Assembly: GCA_964579675.1 (NCBI GenBank)
Contig: CAZOIA010000074.1
Span: forward strand, 1-25,017
Source: CAZOIA01 sp964579675
GTDB lineage: Bacteria; Planctomycetota; Phycisphaerae; UBA1845; PWPN01
Length of the DNA stretch: 25,017 nt
Reading direction: 5' to 3'
In this document: positions 7,861 through 14,464 of the stretch, piece by piece
How the letters are laid out: each line of letters begins with the position of its first letter
Numbering within the stretch: position 1 is the stretch's first letter
Program-made: the position numbers and the translations under genes
Notes under the pieces: model-generated
Database searches by the model: none
Told to the model about the DNA's origin: nothing
What the model saw: the letters and a program-made list of their open reading frames with translations, nothing else

Positions 7861-8529
7861 TCAGGCGTCCTTCCTGCGAAGGTGCGCCGTGTCGACGTAG
7901 CCGTATTCAGCCATCTCACGCATCGCAAACAGGCGGACGAAGGCAAAGCTCGTCCCGTTGGTTCCTTCCTCCACCGAATGGGCTTCGCCGATGATCTGTC
8001 CCTGTTCGATCACCCAGTGGCTGAACGCCGGATCGGAACACACACCAGACCCGGGTGCGACCGCCAGTACCCCGGCCGCCTGGCTGAGACCCGCGATGAA
8101 CCGGGCCATTTTCAGGCCTTGCTCTTCCCGCGAAATCGGGTCAGACTCGCAGGCGGGGATTGGGCGGCCGATGACCTCGATCTGATCCGGCGCCAGCTCG
8201 ATCACGACTCGGCCATTCTCCTGGCCGTACCACTCCACATAGGGGTAATTAGTGTAATCTGCTGGTGGCAGGCCTGCTGTGATATCACCCACCTCACCGG
8301 TCTGCTCAATCGACATCCCGTGCATGTAGCTGGCGGCCTTCGGATCGTCCTTGTAGCCGTTGCCCGTGAAGCGGATCTTCGCGCCGCGAATATCGCGGTG
8401 AAAGTTGCCCGCCAGGTCGAACATGACCTGTTTCGTCATCCCCGCGAACCGCATCCAGCCCGTGACCTTGCCGGGGTTGGTGTTATCCAGTTCGCCTTCC
8501 AATAGATACTCAGTTGGTCTCCATGCCAT
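7861..8529 (-). CDS. Hypothetical protein, long paralogue of the 12401-12775 gene
   Basis: The protein has 222 residues; the ATG at 8529 follows CTGGAGGTG. The first 125 residues are paralogous to the protein encoded at 12401-12775: both begin M-x-WRPT-x-YLLEGELDNT, with PGK-[IV]-TGW and FAGM following, and both contain ITAG-[LM]-PPA and NGRVV. About two thirds of the first 43 residues are identical. This domain is beta-rich and has no recognised function. The C-terminal 95 residues, absent from the paralogue, are helical (EEQGLKMARFIAGLSQAAGV). A covarying hairpin precedes both paralogues, suggesting duplication of gene plus leader. Confidence 0.75.
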   Translation of the reverse strand: MAWRPTEYLLEGELDNTNPGKVTGWMRFAGMTKQVMFDLAGNFHRDIRGAKIRFTGNGYKDDPKAASYMHGMSIEQTGEVGDITAGLPPADYTNYPYVEWYGQENGRVVIELAPDQIEVIGRPIPACESDPISREEQGLKMARFIAGLSQAAGVLAVAPGSGVCSDPAFSHWVIEQGQIIGEAHSVEEGTNGTSFAFVRLFAMREMAEYGYVDTAHLRRKDA

Positions 8530-8572
8530 GATTGCACCTCCAGGACGTTCGTCCCATTGTCCTTATGTCCGT

Positions 8573-8604
8573 GACGGCACGCCTCGCTGATTGGGCGTGC
8601 CGTC
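8573..8604 (-). other. Conserved hairpin, copy 1 (GACGGCACGCC stem)
   Basis: GACGGCACGCC (8573-8583) pairs perfectly with GGCGTGCCGTC (8594-8604), 11 bp around a 10-nt loop. It ends 43 nt before the start codon at 8529. The same hairpin with two compensated base-pair changes lies before the paralogous gene at 12775, and a left arm is present at the window's right end. Confidence 0.75.
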
Positions 8605-8623
8605 CTGTCATACCGGCCGCGAG

Positions 8624-8639
8624 TCCTGCACGCGCAGGA
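8624..8639 (-). other. GC-alternating hairpin downstream of the GHKL gene
   Basis: TCCTGC and GCAGGA pair around a 4-nt loop about 33 nt after the stop codon at 8672. Read leftward it follows GGTGA, as do related elements at 10385-10402, 11025-11038 and 12030-12050. Confidence 0.5.
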
Positions 8640-8671
8640 TCACCACTCGATGGCCGGTTTACTACCGTTCG

Positions 8672-10300
8672 TCAAGAATTGGATTGAGAGGCGGGTGGCT
8701 CGATTGTTTTCTTCGAGCCGTTGGCGAAGTGGATCGTGACCTTGCCGGTGTGCAGGATCGTGGCTCGCCGCCACTCTGCGAAGCCATCAAACGGTTCAAG
8801 GATGCGCCGCCGGAGGCTTTCGTCCGGCCCGGCGAGTTGATCCCAGAATCGGTCCATCTCCTCGGAAAACTGGTCCTCCTGCGTCTGCCATGTATCCCCT
8901 TCATCCGAAAAACCACCGAGATGGTACAGGATGTCCGTGATATTCAGCCGCTCGCGAGCTTCGGGAGTGAGCAGCACGTCGTGGTCCCACCAGGCGTTCT
9001 TGCGATCCTCCCGCACCGGCTGGACAGCCATGCAAACTGGTGAATTCCAGGTCTTGCCATCGCTGGTGTGAGCGGTCACCGTCAGTGAGTCCACGCAGAT
9101 CACATGCCCGCACCAGATGGTGGCCTCGTGCAGGACCTTGCCGACCGTCACCTCGACCTTTCCGATCATCGCCAGCTTGGCCCAGCCGTACCCATCATAG
9201 TCCCGGTGGATGCTCACCGGCACGAAAGGCTCGGCGAACTTGCCCAGCGCTCCCAACAGATGGGCGTTGGCCTCATCCGTCTCTTCTTCCGAAGCGTTGT
9301 CATCGAAGCGGTAGCACCTGGCCAGCGGGAAGTCCTTCGGCATGGTCACTTCGATCGGCTCGGGATCATCCCCGGTGAGCAAGCCGACATGATACGTTGG
9401 GTTGGCCTCAGGCAAATCAATGCCCAATTCCTTTGCCCGCAGGTACTCCTTATACGACAGCCGGTGATAGCCCCGCTTCTGCAGGAAGCGATACGCCTCC
9501 AGCTCCAGCGCTGCCAGGAGCTCCTTGTAGGCCTCGTTCTCGATGAGCTGCGTCCTCGCAGGCAACATCAGCCGGATGCCCGTGGGCTCGTCGGTCATGT
9601 CCACCAGATAGTGCAGGCCGTGCTCGGTCACAGGATGGTGGTTGAAGGCCACAACCTGGCCGTGGAAGTTGACGATCACATTCACCCAGTGCCATTGCTC
9701 GCGCTTGCAGGAATGGTGCCAGGGGTTCAGGTCCTGGCTCTCGCGGACCTCGATCCGGCAGCCGAGCTGCGGATGATGGGCCGCTTTGTCTGATACAAAA
9801 GGTAGCTGGGTGCATTCCTGGCCGTCCACCACAACGGATATGCCGCAGAAGACGGCGTTGAGTTCCACGGCCGATCTGTCCCACGGCTCATCCTGGAAGG
9901 TCAGTGTAGTTCCCGGCTGGCATTCAGGATCGTCGTGGATCTCGACCGGCACCCCGGTCCAGCCGTCATCACCGATCGTGACCATCTTGCCATTGGAGCG
10001 AATCGTCACTTCTCTGGGCGACAGGCAGAACACGCCCACGCCAGCCGGGTCTTCGGTGGCCTCCATGGCCTGCTCCCATCCGGAGCCGCCCAGGTCGAGC
10101 AGCTTGGCGAAGTCTTCAATACCTTTGCCGTTGTCGCGGACGGTCACGTTGCCGTCCTGGTTGGTAATCTCCACTTTCGTGGCTTCGGCTCTGCGGGCAT
10201 TCTGCAGGATTTCGATGACTCTGCCCTGCAGCGTGCCCGTAAACAGCCGGTTCGCCTTGGTCAGCAGCCTCGGGTTGACCATTGCTTGTATGGTTTGCAT
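8672..10300 (-). CDS. GHKL (Hsp90/histidine kinase-fold) ATPase, stand-alone
   Basis: The protein has 542 residues. The ATG at 10300 is chosen over an upstream GTG because GGAG lies 9 nt before it. The GHKL ATP site is complete: an N-box with E30 and N34 (VIEILQNARRA), DNGKG (56-60) and a G2-type loop GVGV (87-90) in PAGVGVFCLS. No histidine-kinase dimerisation or receiver domain is visible. The rest (about 150-542) has no recognised domain. Hsp90-, MutL- and Morc-like ATPases use this fold as ATP-driven clamps, and stand-alone GHKL proteins occur in mobile-element and defence contexts. Its neighbours here are unknowns, so the job cannot be fixed. Confidence 0.8.
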   Translation of the reverse strand: MQTIQAMVNPRLLTKANRLFTGTLQGRVIEILQNARRAEATKVEITNQDGNVTVRDNGKGIEDFAKLLDLGGSGWEQAMEATEDPAGVGVFCLSPREVTIRSNGKMVTIGDDGWTGVPVEIHDDPECQPGTTLTFQDEPWDRSAVELNAVFCGISVVVDGQECTQLPFVSDKAAHHPQLGCRIEVRESQDLNPWHHSCKREQWHWVNVIVNFHGQVVAFNHHPVTEHGLHYLVDMTDEPTGIRLMLPARTQLIENEAYKELLAALELEAYRFLQKRGYHRLSYKEYLRAKELGIDLPEANPTYHVGLLTGDDPEPIEVTMPKDFPLARCYRFDDNASEEETDEANAHLLGALGKFAEPFVPVSIHRDYDGYGWAKLAMIGKVEVTVGKVLHEATIWCGHVICVDSLTVTAHTSDGKTWNSPVCMAVQPVREDRKNAWWDHDVLLTPEARERLNITDILYHLGGFSDEGDTWQTQEDQFSEEMDRFWDQLAGPDESLRRRILEPFDGFAEWRRATILHTGKVTIHFANGSKKTIEPPASQSNS

Positions 10301-10326
10301 TTCATATTTCTCCACATGGTTGTTCT

Positions 10327-10361
10327 GGCGACACCATGCCGTAGCTGGTCATGGTGTCGCC
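10327..10361 (-). other. Intergenic hairpin before the GHKL gene
   Basis: GGCGACACCATG (10327-10338) pairs perfectly with CATGGTGTCGCC (10350-10361), 12 bp with an 11-nt loop, ending 26 nt before the start codon at 10300. Confidence 0.7.
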
Positions 10362-10384
10362 TGGTCTTGACGCCACGGTCACGG

Positions 10385-10402
10385 TCCGCGCACGCGCGCG
10401 GA
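10385..10402 (-). other. GC-alternating hairpin after the 10471 stop
   Basis: TCCGCG and CGCGGA pair around a 6-nt alternating CG core, about 69 nt after the stop codon at 10471. It is related in sequence to the elements at 8624 and 11025. Confidence 0.5.
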
Positions 10403-10470
10403 TATCACCGCGTACCGCTGGCACCGGGGATGAAACAGACGGTTCGTGGATTGAGCTGACGGGCTCTTGA

Positions 10471-10959
10471 TCAGACAATCTTGAACGGCGGCAGCTCAGG
10501 CAGTTGGGGGCAGAGGGTGCGAAGGATCTTCTTTGCTTTGCCGGCGCGGCCGGCCTCGAGATGCTTGAGCGCCTTGGCTACCTCCTCGACCGGCACGTAC
10601 GCCGACTGGCTGTGGTTGCTTCCGACGCGGGACAGCGGCTCGGCCATTCCCGGGCGCCACTCAACGATCTCCGCGTCGCGCTCGTACTTGCCCTCACTCC
10701 GCCGCGTATACGAGAGACCCAGGGCACGGCAGGCGCTCTCGAGTTCGGGGAATTCGCCATACGACGCCTGGTCATCGCACAGCCAGAGCCGGCCGTCACG
10801 AAGCGACTCCAGCAACTCATCAGCGGTGGTCGGCGTGAAGCAGGCATCGCCCCATTCAAGGCTTACGCGGGCCTTGCTCACGGCCTTCAAGAACTCGGGT
10901 AATTGACCGCGGCTCAATCGGCCGCCGATCCGGATCTCAGCACACAATCGCTCGGACAT
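10471..10959 (-). CDS. Hypothetical protein
   Basis: The protein has 162 residues. The ATG at 10959 (MSERLCAEIR) follows CAGGAGA; the frame opens 21 codons earlier but that stretch crosses the leader hairpin region and lacks a site. No domain is recognised. The N-terminus looks beta-alpha (IRIGGRLSRGQLPEFLKAV), and the C-terminus is basic and helical (VEEVAKALKHLEAGRAGKAK), perhaps binding nucleic acid. It is a member of the leftward array. Confidence 0.7.
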   Translation of the reverse strand: MSERLCAEIRIGGRLSRGQLPEFLKAVSKARVSLEWGDACFTPTTADELLESLRDGRLWLCDDQASYGEFPELESACRALGLSYTRRSEGKYERDAEIVEWRPGMAEPLSRVGSNHSQSAYVPVEEVAKALKHLEAGRAGKAKKILRTLCPQLPELPPFKIV

Positions 10960-11017
10960 GGTAAGTCTCCTGCAAACGGTTTCGGTTTCGTTAACGCACC
11001 GGTGGTCCGCCGACTCA

Positions 11018-11049
11018 GTCACGGTCTGCGCGCGCAGAATCCCCGTGAC
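11018..11049 (-). other. Nested hairpin in the gap before the 10959 gene
   Basis: GTCACGG (11018-11024) pairs with CCGTGAC (11043-11049), enclosing the perfect palindrome TCTGCGCGCGCAGA (11025-11038). It belongs to the GC-alternating family seen in other gaps of the array. Confidence 0.55.
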
Positions 11050-11102
11050 CGGTCAGGGCATCGAATCGCTTGGTTCAGTTCAGATTTCGGGAAGGGGCTT
11101 GC

Positions 11103-11636
11103 TCAGGCGGGTTGGTTGAGCCGGGTAGGTTGATGGGCAGGCTGCAAGGCGGGCTTACACCAGCTGGTGAGTTGGGCAGCCAGGTCGGGCAACTGCTGCT
11201 CGATGAGCTCGATCAGCTTGCCCAGGAAGCTGTGATAATTGACGTCTTCGAGGTCCTCGAACAGCTTGCGGACGTTGGCAGGGCTCCAGCGCTTGGGCAC
11301 GACCGTGTACGGCCCCCAGGTATCCCGCAGGACGTCGGCCGCCACCCACTCATCCTCGAAATGCTCGTCATCCTTCTCTTCGTACGCCAGTGCGTAGATC
11401 TCCTGAGCAGTGGTGCCCAGTTTATGGGTAGCAAACTGGTCCGCCAGCCACATGATGCAGCCTTCGGACGTCTCGCCCGACTCCTGCCAGTAATAGGGTG
11501 TGCCGCCCTCCCGCAGGACCCGATGCTCGATAGGCGGGTCATACTCCCAGAGGTAGTGCCAGCCCAGGCCCAACCGGTGGGGTTGCACATGAATCCGCCG
11601 GGGTTCTCTTGCGGCAGTCTGTGGTTGTGTTACCAT
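11103..11636 (-). CDS. Hypothetical protein
   Basis: The protein has 177 residues; the ATG at 11636 follows CAGGAGATGA. No domain is recognised. It is rich in Trp, Tyr and acidic residues (GLGWHYLWEYDPP, YYWQESGETSEG, YEEKDDEHFEDEW), with a predicted helical C-terminal region (FLGKLIELIEQQLPDLAAQL) and a Pro/Gln-rich tail. It is a soluble protein within the leftward array, without clues to function. Confidence 0.7.
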   Translation of the reverse strand: MVTQPQTAAREPRRIHVQPHRLGLGWHYLWEYDPPIEHRVLREGGTPYYWQESGETSEGCIMWLADQFATHKLGTTAQEIYALAYEEKDDEHFEDEWVAADVLRDTWGPYTVVPKRWSPANVRKLFEDLEDVNYHSFLGKLIELIEQQLPDLAAQLTSWCKPALQPAHQPTRLNQPA

Positions 11637-11652
11637 TATGTCATCTCCTGCT

Positions 11653-11694
11653 GGCCGTGTTCATGTTCCTTGCCAACACGCACCCAACACGGCC
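11653..11694 (-). other. Intergenic hairpin before the 11636 gene
   Basis: GGCCGTGTT (11653-11661) pairs perfectly with AACACGGCC (11686-11694) across a 24-nt loop, ending 16 nt before the start codon. A second stem-capable pair, AACCGG/CCGGTT, lies just to its right near 11716-11740. Confidence 0.55.
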
Positions 11695-11749
11695 TTGAGT
11701 AGTGCGTATCGAACCGGCCTTACGCGAACCGGTTGTCTCGATTCACAAG

Positions 11750-11950
11750 TCATCCGTTCTCATCCTCCGTCTCCCAGACCGACTCGGCGCACTTGTCGCC
11801 GTTTTCGTCGGTCGTGAGATCCTCCTCGTCGGCGCCCTCCACGTCGTAGTCGCGGACGACGATCCGGAGATCGGCCGGGATTCCCTGGATCCACTGGACC
11901 AGCCCGCCGTATACGCCGACGGTGATGGTCTTCTTGTTTGTCGCATCCAT
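11750..11950 (-). CDS. Small acidic hypothetical protein
   Basis: The protein has 66 residues. The ATG at 11950 (MDATNKKTITVGVYGG) follows GAGGAGGT at good spacing; upstream in-frame starts lack a site and would cross the leader. The C-terminal third is strongly acidic (EGADEEDLTTDENGD). It is predicted beta-rich in the first half. No family is recognised. Confidence 0.65.
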   Translation of the reverse strand: MDATNKKTITVGVYGGLVQWIQGIPADLRIVVRDYDVEGADEEDLTTDENGDKCAESVWETEDENG

Positions 11951-12029
11951 AGTTCGTACCTCCTCATGGTTACCCAAGCGGCCCGATGCCATCGCCTCCA
12001 TAGGGCCACAGGTATTTGATAAACACAGG

Positions 12030-12050
12030 CGCGGGCGCACGCGCGCGGAT
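12030..12050 (-). other. GC-alternating element after the 12100 stop
   Basis: Read leftward, the sequence GGTGACGAATCC is followed by alternating CG, then GTGCGCCCGCG. It is the fourth, less symmetric relative of the elements at 8624, 10385 and 11025. Confidence 0.4.
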
Positions 12051-12099
12051 TCGTCACCTGAGCGATGAAGTTGTGTGGTAACGGTATGGAATCCGGGTG

Positions 12100-12354
12100 C
12101 TACGAGATGGGCTGCGGGCAGGGTGTGGGGGCGGACTGGGGAGCGGGGGTCGCGGGCGCGGTGTCCAGGAAGCGCATGAAGCCATCCCGATACTCAACCG
12201 GCCGACCGACCCAGCCGGGACCTTCGGCGTCGAGAATCGCCCAGGCACAGCCATTGTCGATGGGAAAGGCCCCGGGAGACTTGCCCGAGACCATCACCTC
12301 CAGACAACCGCCATGTTGGACTACGCGTGTGACCACGCCTTTGCAGTAACTCAT
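12100..12354 (-). CDS. Small hypothetical protein
   Basis: The protein has 84 residues; the ATG at 12354 follows CTGGAGGTGAT, a strong archaeal-style ribosome site. It is predicted mostly beta (VVTRVVQHGGCLEVMVSG, then AWAILDAEGPGW), with a Pro/Ala-rich disordered tail. No domain is recognised. It is the second gene of the array and lies 46 nt after the preceding stop. Confidence 0.65.
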   Translation of the reverse strand: MSYCKGVVTRVVQHGGCLEVMVSGKSPGAFPIDNGCAWAILDAEGPGWVGRPVEYRDGFMRFLDTAPATPAPQSAPTPCPQPIS

Positions 12355-12400
12355 GTATCACCTCCAGTCTTTGCAGGGGGCTTTCTTAACCACCTGACCG

Positions 12401-12775
12401 TCAGGCGGCTTCGTGGATCACGTCGATCTGATGCGGCTCCACGTACATCACGACTCGACCGTTACGTTCCGAGTCCCATTCGATGTACGGGAAGTCCGTG
12501 TACTCCGCCGGTGGCATGCCTGCGGTGATCTTGCCGGCACGGCCGGTCTGATCCTCTGCGAATCCTTCCATGTGCCGCGCTGCGTCGGCCTCGCGGCCAA
12601 GGAATCGGCCGGAAAGGACGATCTTCTTCCCTTGGATGTCGGAGCAGAAGTTGCCCTCCAAATTGATAACTGCCCTGCTCTTCATGCCTGCAAACTGCAG
12701 CCAGCCGGTGATCTTGCCCGGCTGTGTGTTGTCCAATTCGCCCTCCAATAGGTATGGCGTCGGTCTCCAAGTCAT
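12401..12775 (-). CDS. Hypothetical protein, short paralogue of the 7861-8529 gene
   Basis: The protein has 124 residues. The ATG at 12775 (MTWRPTPYLLEGELDN) follows GCGAGGTGA and matches the start of the longer paralogue exactly; the 22-codon upstream extension crosses the hairpin and is rejected. It corresponds to the N-terminal beta-rich domain of the paralogue and ends just after NGRVVMYVEPHQIDVI, without the helical C-terminal extension. It is the first gene after the long leader of the leftward array. I believe similar proteins occur in bacterial mobile DNA, but no function is known. Confidence 0.75.
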   Translation of the reverse strand: MTWRPTPYLLEGELDNTQPGKITGWLQFAGMKSRAVINLEGNFCSDIQGKKIVLSGRFLGREADAARHMEGFAEDQTGRAGKITAGMPPAEYTDFPYIEWDSERNGRVVMYVEPHQIDVIHEAA

Positions 12776-13148
12776 GATTTCACCTCGCTTTCGTTTTTGT
12801 GATGGCACGTCTCGCCTGCTGGACGTGCCATCAGGGTTCAATGTCTATCGCATGCCCCTGACAAATCAGGACATGAGGCGCAAGATTGTGCCCGCAAGCC
12901 CCGCGGGGCCTGTCTGCGTTTCTCGTCGAGAACGGTGTCTGGGAAGGGTAAGAGAGAATCAGCTAACGAAATCCCGGGCTGGCATGCTGCCAATCCCTGT
13001 TTCTCGTCGAGGATCCGCTTCGTGATGACCGCTTCGCCAAGGCGTGGGTCCGTTCACGTGCTGAATGATCCTCGGGCAAGGCCCGCGATGTTGCCGCGGG
13101 GTTAGCCTTACCCATTACGCATGTGAGCGTATGTGAGGATTGTAAAGT
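12776..13148 (-). other. Long structured leader of the leftward array
   Basis: If transcription starts about 26 nt below the TATA box at 13171-13179, the first gene has a roughly 370-nt untranslated leader. No open frame of note lies on this strand. It contains a CCCGCG/CGCGGG hairpin near 13081-13100, the palindrome GCCCCGCGGGGC near 12898-12909, two copies of the TTCTCGTCGAGRA palindrome (12920-12932, 13001-13013) and the conserved hairpin at 12801-12832. It could be a regulatory leader or encode a separate small RNA. Confidence 0.45.
12801..12832 (-). other. Conserved hairpin, copy 2 (GATGGCACGTC stem)
   Basis: GATGGCACGTC (12801-12811) pairs perfectly with GACGTGCCATC (12822-12832), 11 bp with a 10-nt loop. 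Compared with copy 1 at 8573, two stem positions change from C-G to T-A on both arms, keeping pairing. The loop start TCGC is shared. Confidence 0.75.
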
Positions 13149-13170
13149 AGTGAAAGGTAATGCAAGCTCC

Positions 13171-13192
13171 TTTATATATGCTTCGGTCTCGC
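13171..13192 (-). promoter_or_regulatory. TATA promoter of the leftward array
   Basis: Read leftward, the block GCGAGACCGAAGCAT (13192-13178) runs into an ATATATAAA box (13179-13171). The same 15 bases stand directly before the TATA box of the rightward HerA operon at 15626-15640, which marks it as a BRE plus upstream element rather than chance AT-richness. Confidence 0.65.
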
Positions 13193-13218
13193 GATCCCTG
13201 TCCCCCAGCGCGTCTCTG

Positions 13219-13566
13219 CTACCCGGTGCTGATGTTGTTGGCTCGGGTTACTCGTTCTCTTGCGGCCCGCAAAGCAGCTACAGCGGGGTCATCATATATC
13301 TCCTGGCCCGGGATCGTTCCGTTGTACCGTTGAATACGGACATTCGTAATGTTCATCGCTCGCAGCAAGTGGTCCGCGCACTCGGGGTGTTCCATCACGA
13401 AGCAAGTCGGGACCGCGGCGCAAGGCAGCGGTGACGCCGGATACTCGGGTGGCTCGCATACCTCAACCTCTCTGAGGCCCAATGTCAGAAAGATGTTGAC
13501 AACCAGTCCGGTCAGAATGGTTATCGTGACGATCGCCATCATAATGATCAGTTTCATGTTCTTCAT
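13219..13566 (-). CDS. Membrane-anchored or exported protein with four cysteines
   Basis: The protein has 115 residues; the ATG at 13566 overlaps the previous stop (ATGA), with GGAGGTGA about 9 nt upstream. Residues 5-31 form one hydrophobic helix after a short basic N-terminus, a signal anchor or uncleaved signal. The remainder should lie outside the cell and has C37, C49, C55 and C63, enough for two disulfides, followed by a helical segment (PAVAALRAARERVTRA). It is the last gene of the five-gene operon. The family is unknown. Confidence 0.7.
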   Translation of the reverse strand: MKNMKLIIMMAIVTITILTGLVVNIFLTLGLREVEVCEPPEYPASPLPCAAVPTCFVMEHPECADHLLRAMNITNVRIQRYNGTIPGQEIYDDPAVAALRAARERVTRANNISTG

Positions 13567-14075
13567 TCGTTCTTCACCTCCGTTCTATTGTTCCGGGCTT
13601 GCCTATCCATGCTGGCAACAGCGGCCCGCTCGGCTTCGCCGCTGTTGATGCATTCATCCGGTCGCAGCAAGTGGACCAATGCCTGATCCTTCACCATACG
13701 GCCGCGATGTACGTCCTTACGCCACTGATCAATCCGGTCGGCCAACTGCCGCAGGGCGGTACTCATCCGGCTCGACAGCTTCCAGCCCTGCTGGCCGCCG
13801 TAACGGCTGTTCATCCAGGTCACGTGTTCGATCAGACCCAGCCTGGCCAGCTTGGCCCGGGCCCGTTCCAGTGTTCTCCGGGAGATGCCGTGCTCGCGTT
13901 CGAGATCGGCCAGCGATTTCAACAGTCCATCGCCTGCCTTCAACCTGAGCAGAATGCGCGCCGCGGCGTGTTGTTGATTGCGATTGCCGGGAAACAGCAT
14001 CTCGGCCAGATCAGTGATGTCATCAACCAGGCAGATGCGCCGGTACCGAAAGTCAATCTTCGTAGAGCTTGTCAT
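13563..14075 (-). CDS. Helix-turn-helix DNA-binding protein
   Basis: The protein has 170 residues, and its ATG overlaps the previous stop (ATGA). Residues about 40-85 form a winged-helix or HTH unit: LKSLADLEREHGISRRTLER is a turn-type HTH, followed by ARAKLARLGLIEHV as the recognition-helix exit and wing. The N-terminus (DDITDLAEMLFPGNRNQQHA) is helical, and the C-terminal half is basic and helical. Candidate roles are transcriptional regulator of the divergent region at 15416-15693 or a replication accessory protein. The protein is internal to an operon with zinc proteins, which suits regulation. Confidence 0.75.
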   Translation of the reverse strand: MTSSTKIDFRYRRICLVDDITDLAEMLFPGNRNQQHAAARILLRLKAGDGLLKSLADLEREHGISRRTLERARAKLARLGLIEHVTWMNSRYGGQQGWKLSSRMSTALRQLADRIDQWRKDVHRGRMVKDQALVHLLRPDECINSGEAERAAVASMDRQARNNRTEVKNE

Positions 14076-14464
14076 TTTCGATTATCGCCCTCTGGCGTTT
14101 CTTGCTCGTCTGAGTCCCGCAGGCGGTCTGCGGACTGGAAGCCCATGCGCGCGATCTCTTGGTGCAGACTGTATCGTTCCTTGCTGATCCGTAGGGCGCA
14201 GTCCCGCAAGTGGGTGCCGAAGTGGGTCTCGACGAAAAGAATTGTCTCGAAGGACGAGACATAGATATTATTAAACAACCTTTGGAACCGCCACCGCACA
14301 CCCTGCCTTGAGATGTGAAACGCCTGGTGGATCTTGTCCGCGTATGTGCCGCGCAAGATCATGTAGCTGGGGCGGTCGCTACGCAGCTCAACGCTCAAAT
14401 CCTTCGATTCCATGAGCCGCTTCAACTCGCCCAGGAACTCAATATCCTTCTGTGTCAGTTTCAC
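14072..14464 (-). CDS. Hypothetical protein with GTG start
   Basis: The protein has 130 residues. The GTG at 14464 (MKLTQKDIEFLG) follows GGTGAGG; no in-frame ATG lies near. It overlaps the upstream gene by 26 nt and the downstream gene by 4 nt. The protein is basic and largely helical, with two aromatic-basic stretches (ISRQGVRWRFQRLFNNIYVS, then ALRISKERYSLHQE) that could be a DNA-binding helical domain. No family is recognised with confidence. The tight overlaps imply stoichiometric production with its neighbours. Confidence 0.7.
   Translation of the reverse strand: MKLTQKDIEFLGELKRLMESKDLSVELRSDRPSYMILRGTYADKIHQAFHISRQGVRWRFQRLFNNIYVSSFETILFVETHFGTHLRDCALRISKERYSLHQEIARMGFQSADRLRDSDEQETPEGDNRK

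Noticed and set aside
8672..10300. Histidine kinase assignment for the GHKL protein
   Set aside because: ATP-binding boxes are present but no dimerisation/phosphoacceptor domain is seen.
12920..13013. Two TTCTCGTCGAG-containing repeats 81 nt apart as a minimal CRISPR array
   Set aside because: Only two short palindromic copies, no spacer series and no cas genes; kept as possible binding sites.
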